From contig CALEFD010000034.1 in assembly GCA_937876995.1 (NCBI GenBank), positions 1 to 64,000 on the forward strand: a stretch of 64,000 nt of DNA, read 5' to 3'. Shown piece by piece: positions 43,456 through 52,576 of this stretch; within the stretch, counting starts at the first letter, position 1, and every line of letters begins with the position of its first letter. A model generated the notes under the pieces. That model was not told the origin of the DNA, ran no database searches, and saw only the letters and a list, made by a program, of their open reading frames with translations. Both the position numbers and the translations under genes were made by a program. The stretch comes from an uncultured Bacteroidales bacterium (lineage in GTDB: Bacteria; Bacteroidota; Bacteroidia; Bacteroidales; Bacteroidaceae).

Positions 43456-45183
43456 ATGAAAAAATCATTTATTCCACTTATATGCGCTACTGCTTTATTA
43501 ACAGTTAGTTGCGCCGATAAGCTTGAGATTCCTCAGAAGGGCGTTGTAGCTTACGAGGATTTCTATAAGACAGACGAAGATGCAGAGGGTGCTCTTGTAG
43601 CTATGTATGATGTTTTCGCACAAAACATTGCTCGTCCTAATGGCGAATCAATTATCTGCCCTTATATTGCACTATTCAACCTACCTGGTGACGATGTTTA
43701 TGCAGCAGGTGAATTCTATGGAGACAACGACTTCAATGCACAGATAAACGAATTCCGTTTTGATGCAAATGCTCAGCTTGTTGTAAGTATGTACAAAGGT
43801 TTCTACCAGATGATTTATGGTGCTAACCTTGTTATTGACAATTTCAGTGGCAATAAAGCTGACACTGAGGTTAAGAAAAGAGCAGTTGCTGAAGCTCGCA
43901 CTATTCGTGCTTGGGCTCACATGATGCTTGCTATTGGTTGGGGTACTCCTCCAAAGATTGACAAAGTTATTGTAGATGCTCCTTCTAACTATAATGGAAC
44001 TCAGGAAGAGCTTTTGGCATGGTGCGGTGACGAAGCTATGGCAGCAGTTGCCGATTTGCGCGAACGTACTTCAACAGCCGACAAGAATGGAACAACTTAT
44101 GTAACAAAAGGTTTTGCTCAGTATGTAGCAGGTAAAGCATATCTGTTTGCAGGTGACTATGAAAATGCTGAAGCTGCTTTGAAACCATTGGTAACATCTG
44201 ATAAATATGCTCTTGTTCCAGGCGATCGTATTCGTGAAACTTTCCACTTGGTAGGTGAAGGCAATGAAGAGTACATATTTGCTGCAAATATCAATAACAA
44301 CCCTGCTATTGGTGACTGGTCAGGTAAGATTCAGAAGACCACTTGGATGCACATGGACATCTGGGGTTGGAGAACTGACCACTGGGCAGGAACTCCATCA
44401 CTTGTAAGAGGTGGTTGGGGCGGCCTTGGTGTACGTGCTGACTTTGCTGAAGCTCTGATTGCAAACGATGGTTATGATTCATACCGCCGTAAGGCTTGGG
44501 TAAAACAGTTTGACCCGGAAGTTCTATATGAAATGGCATATCCTACAGATACAACACAGACATTAGAGCAGAAGAAACAGGGTTCAGACCGTGGTATTAA
44601 GACATATCTCTATGGACAGAGCGAATATCTGCAGTACAAGAGAGTTTCTGACAATGCTGATTATGACAACTGGTATTCAACTCTGAACGTACTTATTGCA
44701 CGTCAGGCAGAGGCTTATTTGATGTATGCAGAAGTTGCTGCACGTACATCATCTACAGCTGACGATGCTCTTGGTTTACAGTTGCTTAAAGAAATTCAGA
44801 ACCGTGCCGGTTCACAGAAAGTAAGTGCAACTCTTAACTTACAGGATGTTAAGGAAGAGAAGAGATTTGAAATGTTTATGGAGGGTTGCCGTTGGGCTGA
44901 TTTGGTTCGTTACTATAAGGTAGATGGCGACCAGACCGTTATAAACAATTTGAAGGACAATGGTCAAAATGTTCCTCAGCTCTACGATACATTCTGGGGA
45001 GAAGCTAAGGATGGTTCTACGACATATCCTCAGACAGCCGAGCACAATATTATAACTGTCATGCAGCATCCTAATACAGGTAAGAAGGTTGGTTTTGATA
45101 AAGACGTTCATACCCTATTCCCATTCCCTGGTGCAGCTGTAATGGCTATTAATCCTAATATGAAACAGAACCCTGGTTATTAA
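43456..45183 (+). CDS. orphan SusD/RagB-family nutrient-binding lipoprotein
   Basis: The 575-residue lipoprotein has a signal MKKSFIPLICATALLTVSC with lipobox Cys19. SusD features are ADKLEIPQKG near the N-terminus, the helical TPR-like scaffold (VAEARTIRAWAHMMLAIGWG, RQAEAYLMYAEVAAR), and the family C-terminal EEKRFEMFMEGCRWADLVRY. It would sit on the outer surface and capture glycan or peptide fragments for a SusC-type TonB-dependent transporter. No SusC gene lies beside it; the only TonB-dependent receptor in the window is 37 kb away and of Oar type. It is flanked by two strong hairpins and no -7 box is evident. The start at ATG 43456 is set by the lipobox. Confidence 0.9.
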   Translation: MKKSFIPLICATALLTVSCADKLEIPQKGVVAYEDFYKTDEDAEGALVAMYDVFAQNIARPNGESIICPYIALFNLPGDDVYAAGEFYGDNDFNAQINEFRFDANAQLVVSMYKGFYQMIYGANLVIDNFSGNKADTEVKKRAVAEARTIRAWAHMMLAIGWGTPPKIDKVIVDAPSNYNGTQEELLAWCGDEAMAAVADLRERTSTADKNGTTYVTKGFAQYVAGKAYLFAGDYENAEAALKPLVTSDKYALVPGDRIRETFHLVGEGNEEYIFAANINNNPAIGDWSGKIQKTTWMHMDIWGWRTDHWAGTPSLVRGGWGGLGVRADFAEALIANDGYDSYRRKAWVKQFDPEVLYEMAYPTDTTQTLEQKKQGSDRGIKTYLYGQSEYLQYKRVSDNADYDNWYSTLNVLIARQAEAYLMYAEVAARTSSTADDALGLQLLKEIQNRAGSQKVSATLNLQDVKEEKRFEMFMEGCRWADLVRYYKVDGDQTVINNLKDNGQNVPQLYDTFWGEAKDGSTTYPQTAEHNIITVMQHPNTGKKVGFDKDVHTLFPFPGAAVMAINPNMKQNPGY

Positions 45184-45224
45184 TATTAATTCAAAATAGT
45201 CATATACATATAACTATTTTAAAG

Positions 45225-45262
45225 GAGCCCCCAAGTAGAATTAAACATCTGCTTGGGGGCTC
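45225..45262. terminator. terminator-like hairpin between susD and mfd
   Basis: GAGCCCCCAAG (45225-45235) / CTTGGGGGCTC (45252-45262), a perfect 11-bp GC-rich stem with 16-nt loop. An AAA/TTTT flank on the left side favours minus-strand (mfd) use as well. The genes are convergent. Confidence 0.75.
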
Positions 45263-45286
45263 TGATTTATGTCACTGTTAATAATA

Positions 45287-48200
45287 CTATACAGATTGAA
45301 TACCATTAATCTCTTCAAAAACAGAGATAGCCTGTTCTACACTTTTTACATCTGTTATCAAGATACTTCGTTTACCATTATCTTCACGCAGACGACACTC
45401 CATAGGATGATTTTCAGCGTACATCAATATATTGCCAAAAGCATCGCTTGAATAGTATGGACTCTCCAAATTCGATATAAAGAACAGACTCATTCTACCT
45501 CCTTTAAGGAATATCTTCTCTATACCCAATTCCTTGCCCATCTTACGTAGTAAAACCAGCCTGATAAGTTCTTCTGCCTGAGGAGGTATTTTACCAAACC
45601 TGTCTTCCAAACGATAACGGAAAGCCATTATATCGTTTTCACGTTCCATGCCGTCCAGCTCTCTGTAAAGCAGTATTCGTTCACTACCATCAGGGACATA
45701 TTCCGGAGGAAAATTAAGTTCCAAATCACTCTCAACAAGACACTCTTCAACATACATTTCGGCCGATTTAATACCATTTTCTGTTATGTTTGCTTTATCG
45801 GTAAAGAGTTCAGCAAATTCATCATTTTTAAGTTCTCGTACAGCCTCTTTTAGTATCTTCTGATAGGTTTCGTATCCCAAATCGGAAATAAACCCACTCT
45901 GTTCTGCACCTAACATATTTCCTGCACCGCGAATATCAAGGTCTTGCATTGCTATTTGAATACCGCTGCCCAATTCGCTAAAATTCTCTATAGCCTGAAG
46001 CCTACGACGGGAATCCTGTGGTAACGCACTAAGTGGTGGTGCAAGCAGATAGCAGAATGCCTTACGGTTACTACGCCCCACTCTACCTCGCATCTGATGC
46101 AAATCGCTCAATCCAAAATGGTGTGCATTATTCACAATAATGGTATTTACATTTGGTATGTCTATACCATTCTCTATTATAGAGGTGGCTATAAAGACAT
46201 CGTAATCATGATTCATAAAATCCACCACAATCTTCTCCAGTTCATCGGGATTCATCTGGCCATGTCCAACACAGACTCTTGCATCGGGTACTTCTCTTTC
46301 AACAATAGCCTGCAAATCGTAAAGTGAATTTATTCTGTCACTTATTAAGAACAACTGACCATTACGGCTCATTTCAAAGTTGACGGCTTCACGTATTATC
46401 TCAGAATTGAATGTATGAACTTCTGTCTGTATGGGATACCTGTTTGGTGGCGGAGTATGTATAACCGATAAATCGCGTGCTCCCATTAATGAAAACTGCA
46501 ATGTTCTTGGTATAGGTGTAGCAGTCATAGTAAGAGTATCCACATTCACCTTCATCTGTTTCAGTTTCTCCTTTACAGAGACTCCAAACTTCTGTTCCTC
46601 ATCTATTATAAGCAATCCTAAATCTTTAAACTTTACACTTTTGCCAATCAATTTATGAGTGCCTATTATTATATCTATTTTACCCGATTCCAAACGAGAT
46701 AGTATATCGGTAGTCTGAGCAGCTGTTCTGGCACGACTCAGATAATCTACATTACAAGGAAAATCTTTCAGTCTTTCACTAAAAGTTTTATAATGTTGAA
46801 ATGCCAGGATAGTAGTAGGAACAAGAACAGCTACCTGTTTATTATCGGCAACAGCCTTGAAGGCAGCGCGTATTGCCACTTCGGTTTTTCCAAATCCCAC
46901 ATCGCCACAGATAAGACGATCCATTGGTTTACCGCTCTCCATATCGGCTTTTATATCTAATGTAGCTTTTAACTGATCCGGAGTATCTTCATATATAAAA
47001 CTTGCCTCCAATTCGTTTTGCAGATATGAATCAGGGCCATATGCAAATCCCTTTTCCTGTTGACGTTTTGCATACAATTGAATAAGGTCACGAGCTATAT
47101 CCTTGATTTTTCCCTTGGTACGTTCTTTCAGGTTTTCCCAAGCACCTGAACCAAGTTTGTTAATACGCGGAGGTTCACCCTCTTTGCCTTTGTACTTAGA
47201 TACTTTATGCAGCGAATGTATTGATACAAATACAACATCGTTGTTCTTGTATATAAGTTTTATAACCTCCTGCATTGTACCTCCCTTCTGTACTCTTACC
47301 AAACCACCAAAGGTTCCTACTCCATGGTCCATGTGAACCACATAATCGCCTATATTGAATTCACTCAACTCTTTTAGAGTAAGTGCCACCTTGCCATTTC
47401 TTGCTCTGTCGCTTTTCAGATTATATTTGTGGAAACGGTCAAAAATCTGATGGTCTGTAAAAAAACAACATTGCAACAGATTGTCGGCAAAACCTTCGTG
47501 CAACGTCTTATCTATGGGAGTAAATACTATACGTTCACCACGATCCTCAAAAATGGCTTTCAATCTATCGGTCTGTTTACTACTGTCTGATAGAATGTAA
47601 ATTTTATACCCTTTAACCAGATAATCGGTTAAAACTGATGATACTAAATCGAAATTCTTATGAAATAGCGTCTGATTGGATGTATTGAAACAGATTGTTA
47701 CATCGGGAGTTCCTGTTGGTTTTGTACCAAACTCAACTTTTCTGTATGCAAAGAATTTCTTCAAGAAATCTTCTACATCTACTATTTCAGGTCTTTCCGT
47801 CTGTTCAACATCCCTAATATGAGCAGCTATAGAAGTGTTATTATCTATATCCTTTTTAATACTCTCTATTCTATCGGCAGTCCAAAGCAAATCTCTTGCA
47901 ACAATGACAGAACTTTCCGGTATAAAATCCAGCAACGACACTTTTTCTGTATCTTTACCAGACATACCCGGTACTATAACAGCATTCTCCATACTCTCCA
48001 AAGAGAGTTGGGTTTCTACCGAAAATTGTCTTATACTATCTATGTCATCGCCAAAAAAATCTATTCTGTAAGGATTTTCCGACGAGAAAGAGAAGACATC
48101 AAGAATACTACCTCGAACAGCATATTGTCCCGGTTCATATACGTAATCAACACGTTCAAATCCCAATTCAAACAGTCTGTCTTGAATAGAATCTCTATCT

Positions 48201-48667
48201 ACGGTAGCGTATTGTTCTAAGAATATAGTGTTTTCACTAAGATTGGTTTTAGATACTACAGGTTCAGCAAGTGCATCGGGCGATGTTACTACGAACAGTT
48301 TATCGGTATTCTCATTGTAAACAGACAATCTGCTTAGAACCTCTGTTCTTAGTATGGCATTGGCATCATCTCTTTGACCATACTTTGCAGCACGTCTATA
48401 GGCCGATGGGAAGTACAAAACATCAGTATCGCCCAAAATCTGAACCAAATCATGATAAAAATAGGCTGCATCTTCCTGACTGTTAAGCACTATTAGATAC
48501 AATCCACTCTGACTGCTATCATATAGTGTACTTATGACCACTGCAGGAGACGACGCAAAAAGTCCTTGCAGAAAAACATGATTTGATTGTTTCTCTGCAA
48601 GTTCCTTATGTAATGCCTTGCACTGAGCAAGTCTATTGTATTGTTTTCTTAATTCAGTTAACTCCAT
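45287..48667 (-). CDS. mfd: transcription-repair coupling factor Mfd
   Basis: Mfd removes stalled RNA polymerase and recruits UvrA. The 1126 residues match the family. Regions in order: UvrB-homology N-terminus; RNA polymerase-interacting (CarD-like) domain with FNIGDYVVHMDHGVGTFGGL; RecG-type helicase with Walker A GDVGFGKTEVA, DEEQ box LIIDEEQKFGV, TATPIPRTLQ, and motif VI HQMRGRVGRS; and the C-terminal TRCF domain. Its start overlaps the stop of the upstream outer-membrane protein by one base, so translation is likely coupled. Confidence 0.97.
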   Translation of the reverse strand: MELTELRKQYNRLAQCKALHKELAEKQSNHVFLQGLFASSPAVVISTLYDSSQSGLYLIVLNSQEDAAYFYHDLVQILGDTDVLYFPSAYRRAAKYGQRDDANAILRTEVLSRLSVYNENTDKLFVVTSPDALAEPVVSKTNLSENTIFLEQYATVDRDSIQDRLFELGFERVDYVYEPGQYAVRGSILDVFSFSSENPYRIDFFGDDIDSIRQFSVETQLSLESMENAVIVPGMSGKDTEKVSLLDFIPESSVIVARDLLWTADRIESIKKDIDNNTSIAAHIRDVEQTERPEIVDVEDFLKKFFAYRKVEFGTKPTGTPDVTICFNTSNQTLFHKNFDLVSSVLTDYLVKGYKIYILSDSSKQTDRLKAIFEDRGERIVFTPIDKTLHEGFADNLLQCCFFTDHQIFDRFHKYNLKSDRARNGKVALTLKELSEFNIGDYVVHMDHGVGTFGGLVRVQKGGTMQEVIKLIYKNNDVVFVSIHSLHKVSKYKGKEGEPPRINKLGSGAWENLKERTKGKIKDIARDLIQLYAKRQQEKGFAYGPDSYLQNELEASFIYEDTPDQLKATLDIKADMESGKPMDRLICGDVGFGKTEVAIRAAFKAVADNKQVAVLVPTTILAFQHYKTFSERLKDFPCNVDYLSRARTAAQTTDILSRLESGKIDIIIGTHKLIGKSVKFKDLGLLIIDEEQKFGVSVKEKLKQMKVNVDTLTMTATPIPRTLQFSLMGARDLSVIHTPPPNRYPIQTEVHTFNSEIIREAVNFEMSRNGQLFLISDRINSLYDLQAIVEREVPDARVCVGHGQMNPDELEKIVVDFMNHDYDVFIATSIIENGIDIPNVNTIIVNNAHHFGLSDLHQMRGRVGRSNRKAFCYLLAPPLSALPQDSRRRLQAIENFSELGSGIQIAMQDLDIRGAGNMLGAEQSGFISDLGYETYQKILKEAVRELKNDEFAELFTDKANITENGIKSAEMYVEECLVESDLELNFPPEYVPDGSERILLYRELDGMERENDIMAFRYRLEDRFGKIPPQAEELIRLVLLRKMGKELGIEKIFLKGGRMSLFFISNLESPYYSSDAFGNILMYAENHPMECRLREDNGKRSILITDVKSVEQAISVFEEINGIQSV

Positions 48668-49368
48668 TAAAAGGTGTATGATACGGCAAATGAAAAGTCA
48701 TTCCATGCCGGATTATATGTAAGCTGCAAGCCTGCATTATTCAGGTTAGCACCCAATGTAACATTTGTAAGTGCAAAACCATCTACATCGTAGTACCACG
48801 ATTCTGTAGGCACTGCACCCAGTTCGCACCAGAGATCAAGACCTACCAATGCAAATTCATAACCAAATTGGAAATAGTGGGCAAATTCTGATTCTCCCAA
48901 TTCATAGTTGTTATATAGAAGACTGCTCCATGTGAATGAAAGAGGCAGATCTTCACTTACGCAATATGACAACTGAAAATCCAATTCGTGATTATCCAAA
49001 TATGATGAATTGAAGTAGTTTGACATTGAATAGTTATAGTCCGAAACAGAGAGAGTCAGACCACCTAAAGTGGCATAAAGTGAAAAATCGAATTCATTAC
49101 AAGAAGTTCTTTCGTGCTTGAAATCATACAATGGATCGAGTGAAGCATTTGCCCATGCTTCTGCAGAAACTTCTAATAAATCTCCACTAAAACCGACAGA
49201 CAGACCAGGCTGTACAGAAGGACCTGCCTGCGACATACCACGCCAAATATAATTGGTGGTAATAGTTGTTTCTGTTTCAAAAAACCATTCATTTTCTCCT
49301 GCCTTAATAGATGCAGGAATTGTTGTTAGGACTGCAACAACAAGTGCAACAAAAAAATTTTTTCTCAT
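48667..49368 (-). CDS. outer-membrane barrel protein of the TIGR02001 (Gcw) type
   Basis: This 233-residue protein has a signal peptide (MRKNFFVALVVAVLTTIPASIKA) and alternating amphipathic strands ending ...FSFAVSYTF, as in outer-membrane barrels. The stretch NYIWRGMSQAGPSVQPGLSVG resembles the 'Y.WRG.SQ' signature of the uncharacterised TIGR02001/Gcw_chp family. Function is unknown. It is the first gene of a two-gene unit with mfd (TAATG overlap), an odd partner for a repair factor. Its promoter (TAGTTTTG, minus 49400-49407) is mirrored by that of potA. Confidence 0.75.
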   Translation of the reverse strand: MRKNFFVALVVAVLTTIPASIKAGENEWFFETETTITTNYIWRGMSQAGPSVQPGLSVGFSGDLLEVSAEAWANASLDPLYDFKHERTSCNEFDFSLYATLGGLTLSVSDYNYSMSNYFNSSYLDNHELDFQLSYCVSEDLPLSFTWSSLLYNNYELGESEFAHYFQFGYEFALVGLDLWCELGAVPTESWYYDVDGFALTNVTLGANLNNAGLQLTYNPAWNDFSFAVSYTF

Positions 49369-49391
49369 CTTCGTTATTTTTTATGTTTGAA

Positions 49392-49429
49392 TTTGGGTGC
49401 AAAACTACAAAAAAACTATCTTTGCACCC
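49392..49429. promoter_or_regulatory. face-to-face divergent promoters inside an inverted repeat
   Basis: Plus strand: -33 TTTG (49392-49395) and -7 TATCTTTG (49417-49424) for potA. Minus strand: -7 TAGTTTTG (49400-49407) for the barrel gene. The two -7 boxes sit in the arms of a 9-bp inverted repeat, GGGTGCAAA (49395-49403) / TTTGCACCC (49421-49429). Binding of RNA polymerase to one side would hinder the other. Confidence 0.6.
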
Positions 49430-49465
49430 CGAAATAATGACAAATTCTTATGCGTTTTAACTGAA

Positions 49466-50956
49466 ATGACAAATATTCAAAAAAACTGTCCAATCGTGCA
49501 GCTCACAGACAAAGACTGCACACAGCGCGCACCTGATATCCCAGGTGCTGTTTCAGCAAACAACATATCGAACGACAAGAAGACTTACATCATTGAGATA
49601 GACCACGTTTCCAAGTGGTTTGGCGACAAGCAGGTTCTCGATGATGTAAGTCTTTTTGTCAAGAAAGGTGAATTCGTGACCATTTTAGGCCCGTCAGGAT
49701 GTGGTAAAACCACACTTTTACGCCTTATAGCCGGATTCAATCAGGTATCAGAAGGAATTATCAGAATGGGTGGTCAGGATATCACTCAGATACCTCCTCA
49801 CAAACGTCCTATGAACACCGTATTCCAGCGTTACGCACTATTTCCACACCTAAACGTATATGAAAATATCGCCTTTGGACTAAAGTTGAGAAAGGTTGAC
49901 GAAGAGGAGATAGACAAGCAGGTACGCAGTGTATTGAAACTTGTGGGACTGACCGATTATGAAGAACGTAATGTAGATTCTTTATCAGGTGGTCAGCAAC
50001 AGAGAGTAGCTATAGCACGCGCTATAATAAACAAGCCTCAGGTTCTGTTACTTGACGAACCATTGGCTGCACTCGATTTGAAGATGCGTAAGGATATGCA
50101 GTTGGAGTTAAAACAGATGCATAAGGAGTTGGGTATAACATTCATATACGTAACCCACGACCAGGAAGAGGCACTCACTTTAAGCGATACCATCGTTGTA
50201 ATGAACAAAGGTAAAGTACAGCAGATAGGTAAGCCAACAGATATATACAACGAACCAATCAATCCATTCGTAGCCGATTTTATTGGCGATAGTAACATAC
50301 TGAACGGTATAATGAAAGAGGATAGGAAAGTTCAGTTTATGTATCACGAATTTGACTGTGTTGATGAAGGTTTCAAGAAAGACGAACATGTAGATGTAGT
50401 TATCAGACCGGAGGACATTTACATAATGCAACGCAACCAGTCTGCAATGATAAACGGAAAGGTAACAACCTGTATATTCAAAGGTGTTCATTATGAAATG
50501 GTAGTAATTACCGACAACGGATACGAACTTATCATTCAGGATTATAACGCATTCGAAGCAGGAGAAGAGGTTAGTCTTATTATTAAGCCTTCCGATATAC
50601 ACGTTATGCACAAAGAACGTTACACCAACAGTTTAATAGGAACTATGGAAGACGAAAGTCACGTTACCGTTCTTGACGAAACATTTGAATGTTTACCACA
50701 GGAAGGTATAGAAGGTGGCGACGAAGTAGATGTAGAGATTAGTTTTGATGACATAGAACTGTTGGATGATATGGATGATGGCAATACGTCAGGAGTAGTA
50801 TCATTCATTCTTTACAAAGGAAATCATTATCATTTGACAGTCACTACAGACAGTGGTGAAGATATATATGTCAACACCAACGACGTTTGGGACGATGGCG
50901 ATATGGTAGGTATAAAGATTAAACCAGAGCACCTGAAGATTAGCAAACGCCTATGA
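49466..50956 (+). CDS. potA: polyamine ABC transporter ATP-binding protein
   Basis: This cytoplasmic ATPase of spermidine/putrescine uptake has 496 residues from ATG 49466, longer than E. coli PotA (378). Walker A GPSGCGKTTLL, Q-loop ...NTVFQRYALFPH, signature LSGGQQQR, Walker B VLLLDEPLAALD and the switch His in YVTHDQEE are visible. After the core come two copies of a TOBE-like unit: CIFKGVHYEMVVITDNGYEL...IIKPSDIHV and FILYKGNHYHLTVTTDSGED...IKPEHLKI. An earlier GTG at 49397 overlaps the promoter and is rejected. It overlaps potB by 4 bp. Confidence 0.93.
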   Translation: MTNIQKNCPIVQLTDKDCTQRAPDIPGAVSANNISNDKKTYIIEIDHVSKWFGDKQVLDDVSLFVKKGEFVTILGPSGCGKTTLLRLIAGFNQVSEGIIRMGGQDITQIPPHKRPMNTVFQRYALFPHLNVYENIAFGLKLRKVDEEEIDKQVRSVLKLVGLTDYEERNVDSLSGGQQQRVAIARAIINKPQVLLLDEPLAALDLKMRKDMQLELKQMHKELGITFIYVTHDQEEALTLSDTIVVMNKGKVQQIGKPTDIYNEPINPFVADFIGDSNILNGIMKEDRKVQFMYHEFDCVDEGFKKDEHVDVVIRPEDIYIMQRNQSAMINGKVTTCIFKGVHYEMVVITDNGYELIIQDYNAFEAGEEVSLIIKPSDIHVMHKERYTNSLIGTMEDESHVTVLDETFECLPQEGIEGGDEVDVEISFDDIELLDDMDDGNTSGVVSFILYKGNHYHLTVTTDSGEDIYVNTNDVWDDGDMVGIKIKPEHLKISKRL

Positions 50957-51747
50957 AACTGTCAAATTTAGTAACCAAACGCAGTAATTGGGTAATACCC
51001 TACGTAGTATTCCTAATACTATTCACAGTACTACCGCTACTGCTGATTGGTGTGTATGCATTCAAATCGAACGATGGTGGATTCACACTACAGAATTTTG
51101 TAAAATTCGCCACTCAATCGGAAGCACTGAACACATTTATATATTCCATAGGTATAGCACTTATAACTACCGTTTTGTGTATTTTGATAGGTTATCCTGC
51201 TGCTTATATTTTAAGCAATTCGGAACTAAACAGAAACAAAACATTGGTATTACTGTTTATTCTGCCCATGTGGATAAATGTACTGATGCGTTCACTTGCT
51301 ACAGTAGCACTGTTTGATTTTTTACACTTGGGATTGGGCGAAGGAGCTTTAATCTTTGGACTTGTTTATGATTTTCTGCCGTTTATGATATACCCTATCT
51401 ATAATACCATACAGAAAATTGACAAGAGCTATATTGAAGCAGCACAAGATTTGGGTGCTAACAAAATACACATATTTACTAAGGTAATATGGCCATTATC
51501 CATACCGGGAATAATAAGTGGAATATTGATGGTATTCCTTCCTACAATATCCACCTTTGCCATATCAGAAATATTGACACTGAACAACAAACGTCTGTTC
51601 GGTTCCATTATACAGGATAACATTATGATGAGCGACACTATGAATTATGGTGCAGCCCTATCATTGATAATGCTGTTGATAATTGCCATAACCAGCATAA
51701 TCAGCAATAAAGATGATGAAAACATTAACGAAGGAGGATTGATATGA
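50953..51747 (+). CDS. potB: polyamine ABC transporter permease PotB
   Basis: This inner-membrane permease of 264 residues has six hydrophobic helices. The EAA cytoplasmic-loop motif is visible as YIEAAQDLGANKIHIFTKVIWPLSIPGIISG. It pairs with PotC to form the channel powered by PotA. It overlaps potA and potC by 4 bp each (ATGA), so the three are translationally coupled. Confidence 0.94.
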   Translation: MKLSNLVTKRSNWVIPYVVFLILFTVLPLLLIGVYAFKSNDGGFTLQNFVKFATQSEALNTFIYSIGIALITTVLCILIGYPAAYILSNSELNRNKTLVLLFILPMWINVLMRSLATVALFDFLHLGLGEGALIFGLVYDFLPFMIYPIYNTIQKIDKSYIEAAQDLGANKIHIFTKVIWPLSIPGIISGILMVFLPTISTFAISEILTLNNKRLFGSIIQDNIMMSDTMNYGAALSLIMLLIIAITSIISNKDDENINEGGLI

Positions 51748-52550
51748 AAAAGATTCTTGCAAACGCATATCTATATCTGCTATTGGTCATACTATATGCC
51801 CCAATTGCAATAATCGTGATATTCTCTTTCACAAATTCCAAAACCATTGGCGATTGGAAAGGATTTTCACTCGATTTGTATGCATCGCTGCTTACAGGAG
51901 GTGCACAACATGCATCAGCCATATCGACAGCGCTGTTAAACACTATCATCATTGCAATAGTTGCAGCATCGTTATCTACACTGTTGGGTAGCGTTGCAGC
52001 AGTAGGACTATTCAACATTAAAAATAGAAAGGTACGTCAAGCCATACAGTTCACAAATAACATACCTATGATAAATCCTGACATTATTACAGGTATATCA
52101 CTATTCCTATTATTTGTCAGCTTAGGAATATCGGGAGGGTTTGTAACCGTAATATTGGCGCATACGGCATTCTGTACACCATACGTAGTACTTAGTGTAA
52201 TGCCAAGATTAAACAGAATGAATCCAAATATATACGAAGCAGCATTGGATTTGGGTGCAACCCCATTCCAGGCATTCCGAAAAGTTATTATTCCGGAAAT
52301 AAAGCCAGGTATGATAAGCGGTTTTATTCTGGCATTCACACTTTCAATAGACGATTTTGCCGTTACTCTGTTCACCAAAGGCAGCAATGGTCTGGAAACA
52401 TTGTCCACATACATCTATGCCGATGCCAGAAAAGGCGGTCTAACCCCGGAATTACGTTGTTTAGCATCTATAATTTTCCTGACAGTATTAATACTGCTTA
52501 TAGTGATAAACAGACGTAGTAGAAAGAGCGAAACAAAAACAACATATTAA
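51744..52550 (+). CDS. potC: polyamine ABC transporter permease PotC
   Basis: The second permease, 268 residues, six helices. The EAA motif is seen as YEAALDLGATPFQAFRKVIIPEIKPGMISG, followed by FTLSIDDFAVTLFTKG, the stretch typical of PotC/PotI. It overlaps potB by 4 bp and is followed by potD after 26 bp. Confidence 0.94.
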   Translation: MKKILANAYLYLLLVILYAPIAIIVIFSFTNSKTIGDWKGFSLDLYASLLTGGAQHASAISTALLNTIIIAIVAASLSTLLGSVAAVGLFNIKNRKVRQAIQFTNNIPMINPDIITGISLFLLFVSLGISGGFVTVILAHTAFCTPYVVLSVMPRLNRMNPNIYEAALDLGATPFQAFRKVIIPEIKPGMISGFILAFTLSIDDFAVTLFTKGSNGLETLSTYIYADARKGGLTPELRCLASIIFLTVLILLIVINRRSRKSETKTTY

Positions 52551-52576
52551 TTTTAACTATTAAAGGAAAAGAAGAA

